From contig CM043969.1 in the NCBI GenBank assembly GCA_014529385.2, forward strand, positions 30,586,946 to 30,646,945: a stretch of DNA of 60,000 bases, read 5' to 3'. This DNA comes from Adiantum capillus-veneris (Eukaryota; Streptophyta; Polypodiopsida; Polypodiales; Pteridaceae). The position numbers and the translations under genes were made by a program. Positions 31,333 through 42,329 of this stretch are shown here, piece by piece; the stretch's first letter is position 1; the number at the start of each line of letters is the position of its first letter. The notes under the pieces were generated by a model that did not search any database, was not told the origin of the DNA, and was given only the letters and a program-made list of their open reading frames with translations.

Positions 31333-31455
31333 TGAATGGGTGGTGGTAATGCGTGTGCTAGTCTCCATCCAACCGTGCTATCTTATAGCCTCCCCCTAGG
31401 GTACACACTGTTCGGCCGTGCCAGTAGCCTTGCCCATAAGACCCATGTCCTTACA
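31333..31455 (-). repeat. 5' LTR of the chromovirus (123 bp)
   Basis: On the - strand it begins TGTAAGGACATGGG (at 31455) and ends ATTCA at 31333, next to the primer-binding site. TATA-like CTATAAG lies at 31382-31388. Satellite sequence resumes at once on the far side ('ttttatccctatgtggtttgaag'). Confidence 0.75.
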
Positions 31456-34400
31456 ACAAGTTTTATCCCTATGTGGTTTGAAGCTCGACCACCTGTCCAA
31501 GCTCGCTCTATTGAATAGTCCTATCTCTACTTTGATAGAGTGGATGGTTCTGGCTAGAGGCCCAACTCTTGTCCATCCTACTATCCATTGTGTTGTGGAG
31601 GTTTTAGCCCAAGGTGGTTTAAAGGTCCACCACCTATCCAAGCTAGATCTATTGAAATAAGCTATCTCTAATGTTTTAAGGTCAATGTGTGAGTGGAGTG
31701 TAGCTACTATGTATACTACCATGGATAGTTTGGGGTAGATATCCACCAATTCTCCAATCTCTAACCATTATATTGTTATGGAGGTTTTAGACCAAGGTGG
31801 TTTGAAGGTCCTCCACCTGTCCAAGTTAGCTCTATTGAAAATTCATATCTCTATTGCTTGAAGATCAATGTGTGAATGGAGTGTAGCTACTAGGCTTACT
31901 ACCATGGATGGTTTGGGGCAGAGGTCCACCACTTGTCCAACTACTTTCCATTGTGTTTTGGAGATTTCAGCCCAGCCTTTGGTTTGAAGTTCCACCACCT
32001 ATCCAAGCTAGAACTGTTGAGCAAAGCTATCTCTTTTGTTTCAAACTCAGTGTGTGAATGGAGTGTAGCTACTTTCTTTACTACCATGGACGGTTTGGGG
32101 AAAAGGTCAACCTCTTGTCCAACCTACTATTCATTGCTTTATGGAGGTTTTAGCTCAGGATTGTTTGAAGGTCCTCCACTTGTCCAAGCTAGCTTCTTTG
32201 AAAGAAGTTATCTCTATTGTTTCAAGGTCAATGTGTGAATGGAGTATAGCTAGTTTTTTTACTACCATGGATGGTTGGGGGCAGAGGTCCACCACTTGTC
32301 TAACCTACTATCTATTGTGCTATGGAGGTTTTAGCCCAAGGTTGTTTGAAGGTCCACCACCTATCCAAGATAGCTCTATTTAATAGTCCTATCTCTAGTC
32401 TGATCACGTGGATTGTTCGGGATAGAGTTCCACCACTTGTCCAACCTACTAACCATTGTGTTATGGAGGTTTTATCCCATGGTGGTTTAAAGGTCCATCA
32501 TCTGTCCTAGCTAGCTCTATTGAATAGTCCTATCTCTATTGTTTGAAGTTCAAAGTGTAAATTATGGAGTGTAGCTACTATGTTTAGTACCATGGATGGT
32601 TTGGGGTAGAGGTCCACCACTTGTCTAGCCTATTATCCATTGTATTATGGAGGTTTTAGCCCTAGGTGGTTTGAAGGTCCACCACTTGTCGAAGCTACCT
32701 CTATTGAAAGTTCTTACCTCTATCATTTGAAGGTCAATGTGTCTATGGAGTGTAGCTACTAGGATTACTACCATGGATGTTTTGGAGCAGAGTTCCACCA
32801 TCTTTCTAACCTACTATCCATTGTGTTCTGGAGGTTTTATCCCATGTTGGTTTGAAGGTCCACCACCTGTCCAAGCTAGATCTATTGAACAAATCTATCT
32901 CTATTTTTTCAAAGCCAATGTGTGAATGGAGTGTAGCGACTTTGTTTACTACCATGGATGGTTTGGGGAAAAGGTCCACTAAACTTCCACCCTACTATCC
33001 ATTGTTTTATGGAGGTTCTAGCCCATGATTGTTTGAAGGTCTGCCACCTATTCAAGCTAGCTCCATTGAAAAACGTTATTTCTATTTTTTCAAGGTCAAT
33101 GTGTGAATGGAGTGTAGCTACTTTCTTTACTACCATGGATGGTTTGGGGTAGAGTTCCACCACTTGCACAACCTACTATCCATTGTGTCATTGAGGCTTT
33201 AGCACAAGGTGGCTCAAAGCTAGCTATATTGAAAGAATCTATCTCTATTATTTGAAGGTTGATGTGTGAATGGAGTGTAGCTACTATGTTTATTACCATG
33301 GATAGTATGGGGTAGAGGTACACCACTTCTCCAACAAACTATCCATTGTGTTATGGAGGTTTTAGCCTAGGGTGGTGTGAAGGTGGACCACCTGTTCAAG
33401 CTATCTCTATTATTTCAAGGTCAATGTGTAAATGGAGTGTAACTACAATCTCTATTACCATGGATGGTTTGGGACATAGGTCCACCACTTGTCCAACCTA
33501 CTATCCCTTGTGTTGTGGTGGGTTTAGCCCAAGATCGTATGAAGATCCACCACTTGTCCAAGCTAGCTCTATTCAATAGTTCTATCTCTATTGTGTGAAA
33601 ATGAATGTGTGAATGGAGTGTAGCTACTATGTTTACTACCATGGATAGTCTGGGGCAGAGGTCCACCACTTGTCCAACCTACTATCCCTTGTGTTATAAT
33701 TTTTTTATCCCAAGGTGGTTTGAAGGTCCACCACCTCTCCAAGCTAGCTCTATTGAAAGAAGTTATCTCTATTGTTTGAAGGTCAATGTGTAAATGGAGT
33801 GTAGCTACTATTTTTGCTACCAGGGATGGTTTGCGGCAGATGTCCATCACTTTTCCAACCTATTAACCATTGTGTTATGTAGGCTTTAGCCCAAGGTTGT
33901 TTGAAGGTCCACCACCTGTCCAAGCTAGCTCTTTTTAAAGAATCCATCTATAGTGTTTGAAGATCAATGTGTGCATGGAGTGAAACTACTATGTTTACTA
34001 CCATGGATTGTTGTGGCCTAGGTCCATTACTTGTCGAGCCTACTAACCAATGTGGTATGAAGGTTTTAGCCCAAGGTGGTTTGAAGGTCCACAACCTATC
34101 CAATCTATCTCTATTGAATAGTCCTATCTCTAACTTATAGCATGGATGGTTTGGGGTAGAGGTCCGACAGTTGTCCAACCCACTACCCATTATGTTATTG
34201 AGGTTTTATCCCAAGGTGGTTTGAAGGTGCACCGCTCGCCGAAGCTAGATCTATCTCTATTGTTTGAAGGTCAATTTGTAAATGGAGTGTATCTACTATG
34301 CTTAACACCATGGATGGTTTAGGGTTGAGGTTTACCACATGTATAACCTACTAACCGTTGTGCTACAGAGATTTTAGCCCAAGTTTGTTTGAAGGTCCAC

Positions 34401-34586
34401 CATCTAGCCAAGCTAGCTCTATTGAAGCTATCTTTATTGTTTGAAGGTGAATGTGTGAATGGAGTGTAGCTACTATGTTTGCTATCATGCATGGTTTGGG
34501 GTAGAGGTCCACCACTTGTCCAACCTACTAAACATTGTGTTATGGAGGTTTTAGCCCAAGGTGGTTTTGTCCACCACCTATACAAC
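31456..34586 (+). repeat. ~180-bp satellite array, block 2 (about 17 monomers)
   Basis: This is the main satellite block. Using 'gtgaatggagtgtagc' as a marker, successive copies lie at about 31686, 31869, 32049, 32228, 32551, 32730, 32919, 33100, 33264, 33426, 33606, 33789 and 33970, giving steps mostly of 179-189 bp, with some of ~163. Gaps near 32.3-32.5 and 34.0-34.3 kb contain a shorter ~135-bp monomer lacking that box and carrying 'gaatagtcctatctctact'. Monomers differ by roughly 10-20%, so the array is old and not recently homogenised. Open frames in it are repeat by-products. Confidence 0.9.
34579..34586 (+). repeat. 8-bp target-site duplication, left copy
   Basis: TATACAAC before the inverted-repeat element; the right copy, TATCCAAC (35237-35244), differs at one base. 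The intact satellite monomer reads 'cctatccaagc' at this point, supporting duplication of a single site. Confidence 0.6.
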
Positions 34587-35236
34587 CCCGGGGGATTCAC
34601 CATGAAAAACTTATCGCACCACGTAAGTGCAAGAGAGGGGGGTTTTTGTGCAAGTTACATAAGCATATAAGCTAGGGGCAGGCCCCCAATAATTTATCTC
34701 CCAAGCTTAAAAATAAGGGAGGGGTTATCATATTTGAGGGGGGGGGAAGGGAGGAAAGGGAAAAATGAGAGGAAGCTTTTGTGTTTCAAGATTATGTCTT
34801 CCCAAAAGAGTCTTCCCTTGAACTTGTGAGTCAATAGCTACAAAGATACATGCAAGAACTAACATTGCTTTGTATCATTTGCTTGTTTTCTTATTATAGT
34901 TCATTTGTTGATGGATGAAAGCTATAAAGAGTCTATATAAATGAAAATTTACACAAATAAACTAATATAACTTTATAACCATATTTTTTGAGTAATTTAG
35001 ATGGGTCAAAATTGGACGAGTAGCTAGAGTGCAGGCTAAACGAGCACATAGTTTGAAACTCAAAGTAATACACATTGAGGGTACATCTAGCTATCAACAA
35101 AAGTGGTTCCTTAGTACGTTGCCAATCACTATGCTACATGATCTTTGACTTGTTTTACAGTCGTATATAGGGGTTTTATCAAAGCTGTCTGCTCGCAGGT
35201 GGCATCCTATTTTGTATATAGAGTGAATCCCTCGGG
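34587..35236. mobile_element. 650-bp non-autonomous DNA transposon (MITE-like) in the satellite
   Basis: A non-satellite insert with 14-bp terminal inverted repeats: CCCGGGGGATTCAC on the left (34587-34600) and, as reverse complement, CCCGAGGGATTCAC on the right (35223-35236), one mismatch. It is flanked by an 8-bp near-perfect target duplication, and satellite resumes in register on both sides. Inside are a G-rich purine tract (about 34736-34770) and AT-rich sequence with no transposase. Eight-bp duplications suggest the hAT group, but the termini do not show the usual hAT CAGGG-type end, so the superfamily is open. Confidence 0.65.
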
Positions 35237-36290
35237 TATCCAACCCAGCTCTATTGAACAATCATATCTCTATTGTGATAGCATAAATGGTTTTGGGTAG
35301 ACGTCCAACCTACTATCCATTGTGTTTTTGAGGTCTTAGCCCAAGGTGAAGGTGCACCACCTGTCCTAGCTAGCTCTATTCGATAGTCTTATCTCTATTG
35401 TTTAAAGGTCAATGTGTGAGTGGAGTGTAACTACCATGTTTACTGCTATAAATTGTTTGGGGAATAGGTCCATCACTTGTCCAACCTACTAGCCCTTTTG
35501 TTATGGAGGGTTTATCCCAAGGTGGTTTGAAGGTCCACCACTTGTCCAACCTAGCTCTATTGAATAGTAGTATCTCTACTGTGATAGCATGGATGGTTTT
35601 GGGTAGAGGTCCAACACTTGTCCAAACTACTATCCATTGTGCTATGGAGGTTTTAGCCCACGGTGGTTTGAAGGCCCACCACCTGTCCAAGCTGGCTCTA
35701 TTGAATAGTAGTATATATATTGTTTGAAGGTTAAAGCTTGAATGGAGTGTAGCTACTATGCTTACTACCATGGATGGTTTGAGGTAGAGGTCCACCACTT
35801 TTCCAACCTGCTATCCGTTCCTGTCCAAGCTAGCTCTACTGAAAAGTCCTAAATCTATTTTTTGAAGGTCAATATATGAATGGAGTGTAGCTACTATGTT
35901 TACTACCATGGATGGTTTTGGGTAGATGTCCAATACTTGTCCAACCTACTAGCCATTGTGTTATGGAGGTTTTAGCCCAAGGTGGTATGAAAGTCCACCG
36001 CCTATCCAAGCTAGCTCTACTTAATAGTCATATATCTATTGTTTGAAGGTCAATGTGGGAATGAGTGTATCTACTATGTTTAGTACCAGGGATGGTTTGG
36101 GCAGAGGTCCACCAACCTACTAACCATTGTGTTATGGAGGTTTTAACCCAAGGTGGCTTTAAGGTCCACCACATGTCCAAGCTAGCTCTATTGAAAGAAG
36201 CTATCTCTATTGTTCAAGGTCATTAGCTGAATGGGTTGGAGCTACTATGTTTACTACCATGGATGTTTTGGGAAAATGACTACTTGGACA
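35237..36290 (+). repeat. ~180-bp satellite array, block 3
   Basis: About six monomers of both the ~180-bp and ~135-bp classes. Short-class markers ('agcatggatggttttgggtagaggtccaac') occur near 35280 and 35590. The block degrades at about 36280 ('ggatgttttgggaaaatgac'). Confidence 0.85.
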
Positions 36291-36539
36291 CTAGGAACCA
36301 GGTTCATTCAGTAGTTCACCTTGGACATTGATCTTTAAAACTAGGTCCACCACTTGTCCAAGCTATGCCACTTAAATAGGAAGGGTGTTCTTGAGCCAAT
36401 ATGCACTTCTTCTCAAATGTTTCTTCCATTGAAATAATTAAGGCTTAATTGGACATTAATATGCAAGCTCTATAGTCATTTAGTAATGACATTAGAACTA
36501 GGTCCACCACTTGTCAAAGATATATTGTAATACAGTAAG
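36291..36539 (+). repeat. Highly diverged satellite-related spacer
   Basis: Only the core box survives, twice: 'actaggtccaccacttgtc' near 36340 and again near 36495, about 155 bp apart. The rest is AT-rich and not alignable by eye to the monomer. Confidence 0.5.
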
Positions 36540-37450
36540 TGAGTCACCATTTATCCACTTTGATTGGGGCTTCTCAAAATGAAATTTGTCGGAGTGTTAA
36601 CATTCATAACCCTCATGTATTTTATAATGGAAATCCAAAAAAAGTTTCTCAAAGAGAAGTACCTATGAGTATGAAGCCGACAACGTTTTTTTTTTCACTT
36701 GCAGGATGGACTTTGAATCTTGGGAGAAAGTACATTTGATTCTTGATAAAGAAATTGTTGGTACTGTTGTGTTTGTAGAACACATACAAATTCCTCATGT
36801 GGTGGTACAAAGATAGGTAAAGGAAATGTATCTATTCTAGTGAAAGAATGTTTGAAGGATGTGGTGCTCCCTTTTCCCACAATGGATACTACATCTCTCC
36901 AAAGTTTATGGAGTTCCGTTCGATGGCCCAAGCTTCTTTTGCAATCTTCCATGATAAATGACAACCCAATCCACACAAATGAAAGCTACATTGGTGATGA
37001 ACAGGGAGATCAACCTGATCCCCTACTTACAGATGCAATACCTATAACAAGCCCAAAGTTTGAAACATTGATAAGAGAACCTTGGAGAAATCAAAGGGTA
37101 CTTTTAAAGGATGACACAATGATGCAGATTGTACATGAAGGACCATCTTATATGTATTTCAAACGATTATGCTAACTTCCATGTACTTGGTGATGATTTT
37201 ATGGGTGTGGGTATTGAAAGGGAGAATGAAATTAGTGAGAACATGCTTGATGTGGCTAGCATCACCTTGGTAATGTGGCCCATCAAGCAAACAACCATTT
37301 TGGATGGGCTCCCATTACAACACTTTGTTCCTATTAATGGGATGCATGTTAGATGTGCAAAATCTGATGTATCCAATGATGATAATGCTATACAATATGG
37401 TGATGGGAATACCGTTGCTACATCGTTAAGGAAGCGGCACTACACTTTCA
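36540..37450 (+). pseudogene. Degenerate transposon-like coding fragment (DUF8039-like pattern)
   Basis: Non-satellite sequence between satellite blocks. In shifting + frames it reads DFESWEKVHLILDKEIVGTV (about 36709-36768) and VFVEHIQIPHVVVQ, then KGNVSILVKECLKDVVLPFP and LQSLWSSVRWPKLLLQ (about 36810-36945). The pattern (G-x-V ... V-x-V ... LPFP ... L-x-x-x-x-x-x-x-x-WP) recalls the small domain found next to CACTA/En-Spm-type transposases in plants, annotated DUF8039. A later frame, 37129-37482, has NFHVLGDDFMGVGIEREN and runs into satellite. I see no terminal repeats. It could instead be a host exon fragment. Confidence 0.35.
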
Positions 37451-38037
37451 ACAGATCTCGGACCACTTGTCCAACCTACTAACCATTGTGTAATGGAAGT
37501 TTTAGCCCAAGGTGGTTTGAAGGTCCACCACCTATCCAAGCTAGCTCTATTGAACATGCATATCTCTAGTCTAATCACGTGGATGGTTGGGGGTACAGGA
37601 CCACCACTTGTCCAACCTACTAATCATTGTGTTATGGAGGTTTAGCCCATGGTGGTTTGAAGTTCCATCACCTGTCCAAGCTAGCTCTATTGAATAGTCC
37701 TACCTCTATTGTTTGAAGGTCAAAGTGTGAATGGAGTATAGCTACTATGTTTGCTACCATGGATGGTTTGGGACAGAGATCCACCACTTTTCCAATATGC
37801 TATCCATTGTGTTATGGAGGTTTTAGCCCTAGGTGGTTTCAAGGTCCAACACCTGTCCAAGCTAACTCTATTGAAAATTCCTACCTATGTGGTTTCAAGG
37901 TCAATGTGTGAATGGAGTGTAGCTACTAGGTTTACTACCATGGATGCACCTCTTGTCCAAGCTATCTCTATTGAATAGTCCTATTTCTACTGTGATAGCA
38001 TGGATTGAGGTAGAGGTCCAACACTTGTCCAACCTTA
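37451..38037 (+). repeat. ~180-bp satellite array, block 4
   Basis: Three to four monomers, resuming at 'ggaccacttgtccaacctac' and ending at 'ggtccaacacttgtccaacctt', including one short-class unit (about 37545-37600) and a truncated one after 37945. The transition to non-satellite DNA at about 38037 is abrupt. Confidence 0.85.
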
Positions 38038-38085
38038 GGAGATGGGAGAGCTATGGAGGAGGGAGGAAGGCAAGGTGCTGCATGT

Positions 38086-38086
<1 letters not shown>

Positions 38087-38149
<63 letters not shown>
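38087..38149. repeat. CT microsatellite
   Basis: About 31 uninterrupted CT units. It makes apparent Leu/Ser-repeat 'proteins' in + frames, which should not be read as genes. Confidence 0.95.
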
Positions 38150-38153
<4 letters not shown>

Positions 38154-41100
38154 AGGTCATGAGAAGCTTGATGACAAGTTCTCCAAGGTGGGACTTGTCA
38201 TGGTCGAGAGGACACGGGAATGGCTGCTTGCATGAGGGAGGCGGTCGGCTTCGACCTGCGCAAAATCGGGTTGTGTTGGGCTTTGCCGTGGGCCAAGGAG
38301 GACAATTCTTCATAGCAACAGCGCTTGACACGGCCCTCAGCATGCGTCCTCTCTGGTTTCCTCCCTATGTAGATGAAATCTTGTTGCCATGGCCAGGTCC
38401 AAGTTATTTTTTTATTTAATATTTTTTCAATTTTCCCACTATTGGGCACCCTAGGGTGTCCAAGGGCCACCCAAGCAGAGTGTCACATGACATATAAGCT
38501 AGGCAAAACCCCATCAAAGGGACATGGGCAAGGAAAATAGTAAGGGGATATTGCAACAAGACATTGTGTTGCCGTGCAAAGTCGCATGGCCAAGGACATC
38601 CGCAAGGGGAAGCTGCAACAACACATCGTGCATGCATAAGTTGTATGATTTTCTCAACAACAAATATAGTCGGCACGGCTTGCAACCTAGGCATGCAAAG
38701 GGAATCGACCCAAGTGGTCGCTTCTCAAAGCGACAAACAACTATCCACGAAGACAACCAACCAGGCACAACTTGGCATATTTTTGGGGGTCGAAGTAATT
38801 GGAAAATGTACTTTACGTGATTCAACATGATTCAACATGATTCAAAGATAATCGTCAATGGATATTCCACAACACAGATATGGCTTGTCTGTGAAATCAT
38901 TTACTGATTTTTTGCTTGACCAAGGTCGAACACAGATGGGGTAACTCGGTCTGGACTTTGAGTATAGATACAAGGTAATATATGGGTGTCTCAAAAATTC
39001 CCGGGTCATCAATTGAATGTACCGCTTCGTATGACCAAGTATATTGCTCCAATTTTGACTAGGGAGTACGACTCCACATGAAACTAACCATGGTGATTAT
39101 GTACTCGTTCAGGAGGAGAGCTTGCATTTTCAGCAACCACATATGGCTTCGTTGAGCAGTCTCTCTTTTAAGGGAAAAAAAAGCAAGGCCTTCAAGAGAA
39201 AAGATCCATATTGGTGTATGCATTGGATGCATATACACTTCAGATCTATTTTCGCTTGCCAATGTGCCGGGAGATGCAATTCTCTATAACGCTATCTTGT
39301 GAAGCAAATGTTGCTTTAGTTCAGTAGAGTTTGACGCTTGAGATAGAATAAGTTACATGGTTCAGCAAGGCCGATTCTCTCTGACCATTCGACACGGTCG
39401 ATTCTTTTTTTGTCGACATTTTTGTGTCACCCAGAGCACTTGTTATCTATGAGCACTAAATTTGGCTACATCTCACCTTTTAATGAGAATATAGGTTTTT
39501 ACATCCCATGAGGATGTCTATGCTACATACACTAACTCACTCGGGCAGTACATATGGCTATGAGCCATATGCAAGAAAATTACCAAAAAACCTGGCCAGA
39601 AGTGGGTGACAAGGTTAGTCAATTTCTAGTTATGTTATCTTTTGTCTATGTTTTACCTTTCATTTTTGAAAATATCTCTCTGTTGCGCAAAGCAAAATGC
39701 TTGGGAAAACTCCATAAGAAGCCACTGTACTAAGAAAAGTGCTTTGCCTGTCTTCATGCCAGCGTGGCTTCTTATGTGTGAAAAGGTATTATTGATTGAC
39801 TTTAAATCAACGACAATGGTACACATCTTAAGCACTACGTGGATATAAGCTCATAGGCAATCCTGCATTGTGATGTATCCATTCTAGTGTAATCATGCAC
39901 GGCAGGTACACCGATGGCTCACATGGTTGAGGCTATCATGGAAGACAAGTGCTTATTATCCTCTATTTTTCTTTGTATAAATGGCATACTAGTACGACGG
40001 CCGTACAACAACCATCCTTGCATACGCTTCGGCTATAACTCTAAATACTCTGTCAAGGACAAGATACATAACTGAGATCTTAAAACATTTTTTATTCTAT
40101 TCTTAGACAAGGTGCCATGTCTTCAGTTACCTGTTACAATCACAATCACGTACACAAGATGTGAGTCACGATGTGATTTATGGTCCCTCTCTCTCCGAGA
40201 GCGTGGTACAAATACACTGTTGTCTGCTTATATGATAAACTAAGACATAAACATGGTCTACCCCCAAGCATTTGAAAAAAGCATACATCACATTTGACTA
40301 AGGGGATTTCCTTAGCCCAGTATTCTCTCTTTCTCTCTCTCTCCAGCTTCTATGCATGAAAGGTGAAACTAGACATGATTTTATTAAACTCTTTCTATCA
40401 TAATACAGTAACAAGACCGACTATGAGCGACAGTAAGGGCTACGAGCTATTATTTACCGTCACTTTGTAAATGGACAAGCAAGAGTCTTGCCATTAGTGA
40501 TTTTTGGGTTTTTTTTTTGCACTCCACACTTTACGTGTGAAGGTCAACTTGAGTTTTTGAACGTCTTAAACTCGTAAGGGCTTATCTCTGCCAAGGTGTA
40601 TGGATGAAGCCAAAATTTCTGACTACATGACTGCTCACAAAAAACTTTGATTATGGATTTTTGGGTGTGAAAAAGCTCTAGTTGTGCATACAACTCCAAT
40701 TTTAGTGGAGCTCCTATTAGCACTAAGAGTGCGTATATGAGTACAGTTTTGGGGTAAGACCCAGCTTGTGATTACTAAATCACTTAGTAGGGCTGATGGT
40801 CAATTGTTGGACGCTTCCCCCTTGCATTTTCAAGGAAAGATATCCACAAACTACCACGGGGTAGTGAAAAAGTTTTGATTTCCAACGGAATGTACTACCA
40901 CGGGCCAACCCAAGGGGGATCACGGACATAGGCCAAGGGCCGGTTGCTAGTAGAAGAATTTTCCTACAAATTTTAGCCATGGAATTTGGATTGCAAAAGA
41001 ATTCCCCAAGGTTATCTGTGCAATATTACTTGCATTTCACTTCGTGTTCCTTGGCCTTTGCAGGCGGGAAAATTGGGCAAGTGCTCTTCACTTCGGATAA

Positions 41101-42070
41101 GTGAACACATTGTTTAACCTACAGGTACGCATTTGTTTTGGTTTTGTTTCTTTTGTTTTGATTGTTCATGTAGAATGCATGAACTATGTTTTCATCCATT
41201 TTTGCTCTTAAGAGAAATGACTCGGTCATCTAAGAGCCAAGCAGTTTGGCTTGTAGTGTTCAACATAAGTTCCTACATGATGCAGTTATAGACCCACTTG
41301 TAGGGTTTATTTGGCACATGTTGTCACATGGGATGCAACATGGTCTAGGAACTCACAGAGTTTGGTTTAGCTAGTGTGGAACAAGGCTAATGAGCGTCCC
41401 TCTCACTCCCGTCGTAGAGTGTTTTCAGTTACCTCCACGCACAAGTACATCTTGTACTTGAAGGATGTTCTTATTTTAGACATTCTTACATGATACATAT
41501 TCCACATGTGGAGAATATGAGTCTCTGGGATTGGCACTGGAGACCCCTAATTCAAATACATGTCATGACAAAGTCCCTAGGTGCTGGTCAAATCCATTTT
41601 CTAAACCGTTTTCAGTACGACGTATCAGGAACAATTTCGGTGGCCAAAAATTGTCGGATACTTAGAATGACTTGTTCATGGACAAGTACTACTAAACAAC
41701 ATTACAGATGGTTGTTTATACATATAGCAAGGCTCTAAGTTGTTAATGAAAAAGTTTCATTGTTTGTCCCTAGAAGTGATTAATGTTTCACCTTCTATTA
41801 TGGTTCAAACGTTTCAGCAAGGCTTGCCAGTAATTGCAGCGAATAGTATTTAGTTTATTTTCAGAATTATTTACATTCCTCTTTAATGTGTGCTACGAGC
41901 ATCACATTTTCCATAAGTATTGGCAATGATCACTATGGATATACAGGTTCGGATCTGTTTTTTGCTAAATGCATGCACACTAGGTGTTATGGCCCCCAGT
42001 ATTTAGCAAAGGCTGATTAGGGGCGGCATGCATATTCATCCCATCATGAAGCATTTTTTCACTCTATGTG
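38150..42070. other. Unassigned region between satellite and nested LTR elements
   Basis: Nearly 4 kb in which I recognise no protein domain, RNA gene or terminal repeat. 38160-38830 is more GC-rich and contains a loose internal repeat ('aaggggatattgcaacaagacat' near 38543, 'aaggggaagctgcaacaacacat' near 38606). At 38819-38843 'tgattcaaca' is repeated in tandem. From 39 to 42 kb, many short frames below 85 codons occur on both strands with no shared signal. It may be an old, fully decayed element or intergenic host DNA. Confidence 0.45.
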
Positions 42071-42074
42071 CAGT

Positions 42075-42329
42075 ATCTCTATGAGATTCCTTTGGGTCTA
42101 CCAATCACCAATAGAGGTCATGGCTCGATTTGGGTGCTTGTGGATCTTCCAAGATAACCAAGATGGTTCTTCAGGAAATTGTTTCTTCCTCAACAACGTT
42201 GTACGATATGGTGAACCCCATTTACCAGTCATCTTGGATGACTGTGTGTAAGTGGTTGGGAGAAAGTACCTCACTCTTACACATATTCTTTGCTAAAGGA
42301 TCATCTACGCGCATACGTTAGCACAACGC
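42075..42329 (+). pseudogene. Gypsy integrase scrap (left of the nested element)
   Basis: One frame reads GLPITNRGHGSIWVLVDLPR (about 42094-42153), followed in the next frame by ITKMVLQEIVSS. This matches the beginning of the Ty3/Gypsy integrase core, where GLP-x-T-x-x-GHxSIWVxVDRLTKM is common. The remainder to 42329 is not clearly alignable. The scrap ends at the LTR of the pol-less element. The other end of the interrupted element is probably the chromodomain-tail fragment at about 50.1 kb. Confidence 0.5.
42326..42329 (+). repeat. Target-site duplication ACGC, left copy
   Basis: ACGC immediately before TGTCG of the 5' LTR; repeated at 49488-49491 after the 3' LTR end CGACA. Confidence 0.65.

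Larger units (their letters stand above)
25552..31455 (-). mobile_element. Decayed chromodomain Ty3/Gypsy retrotransposon (chromovirus)
   Basis: A 5.9-kb element on the - strand: short LTRs at both ends, a primer-binding site resembling the initiator-Met type, Gag, protease, RT, RNase H, integrase with C-terminal chromodomain, and polypurine tract. The chromodomain defines a chromovirus; in this group it can direct integration to heterochromatin. Every domain is frame-shifted or carries stops, and catalytic residues are replaced in RT and RNase H. It sits inside a satellite monomer. No clear target duplication is visible (left flank ATGCAGG, right flank ACAAG). LTRs of ~125 bp are short for the group. 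Confidence 0.87.

Noticed and set aside
24828-38037. CRISPR-like array or a repeat-protein gene
   Set aside because: The repeats are long, diverged monomers without unique spacers, in a plant-type genome. Open frames of 60-130 codons on both strands are by-products of the ~180-bp unit.
38053-38235. Leu/Ser-repeat 'proteins' over CT tracts, also at 18258-18449 and 51759-52061
   Set aside because: Translation of dinucleotide microsatellites.
39059-42060. Possible host gene with introns in the unassigned region
   Set aside because: Several GT/AG-like borders and short frames occur, but no exon series with shared homology could be followed. Not reported as a gene.
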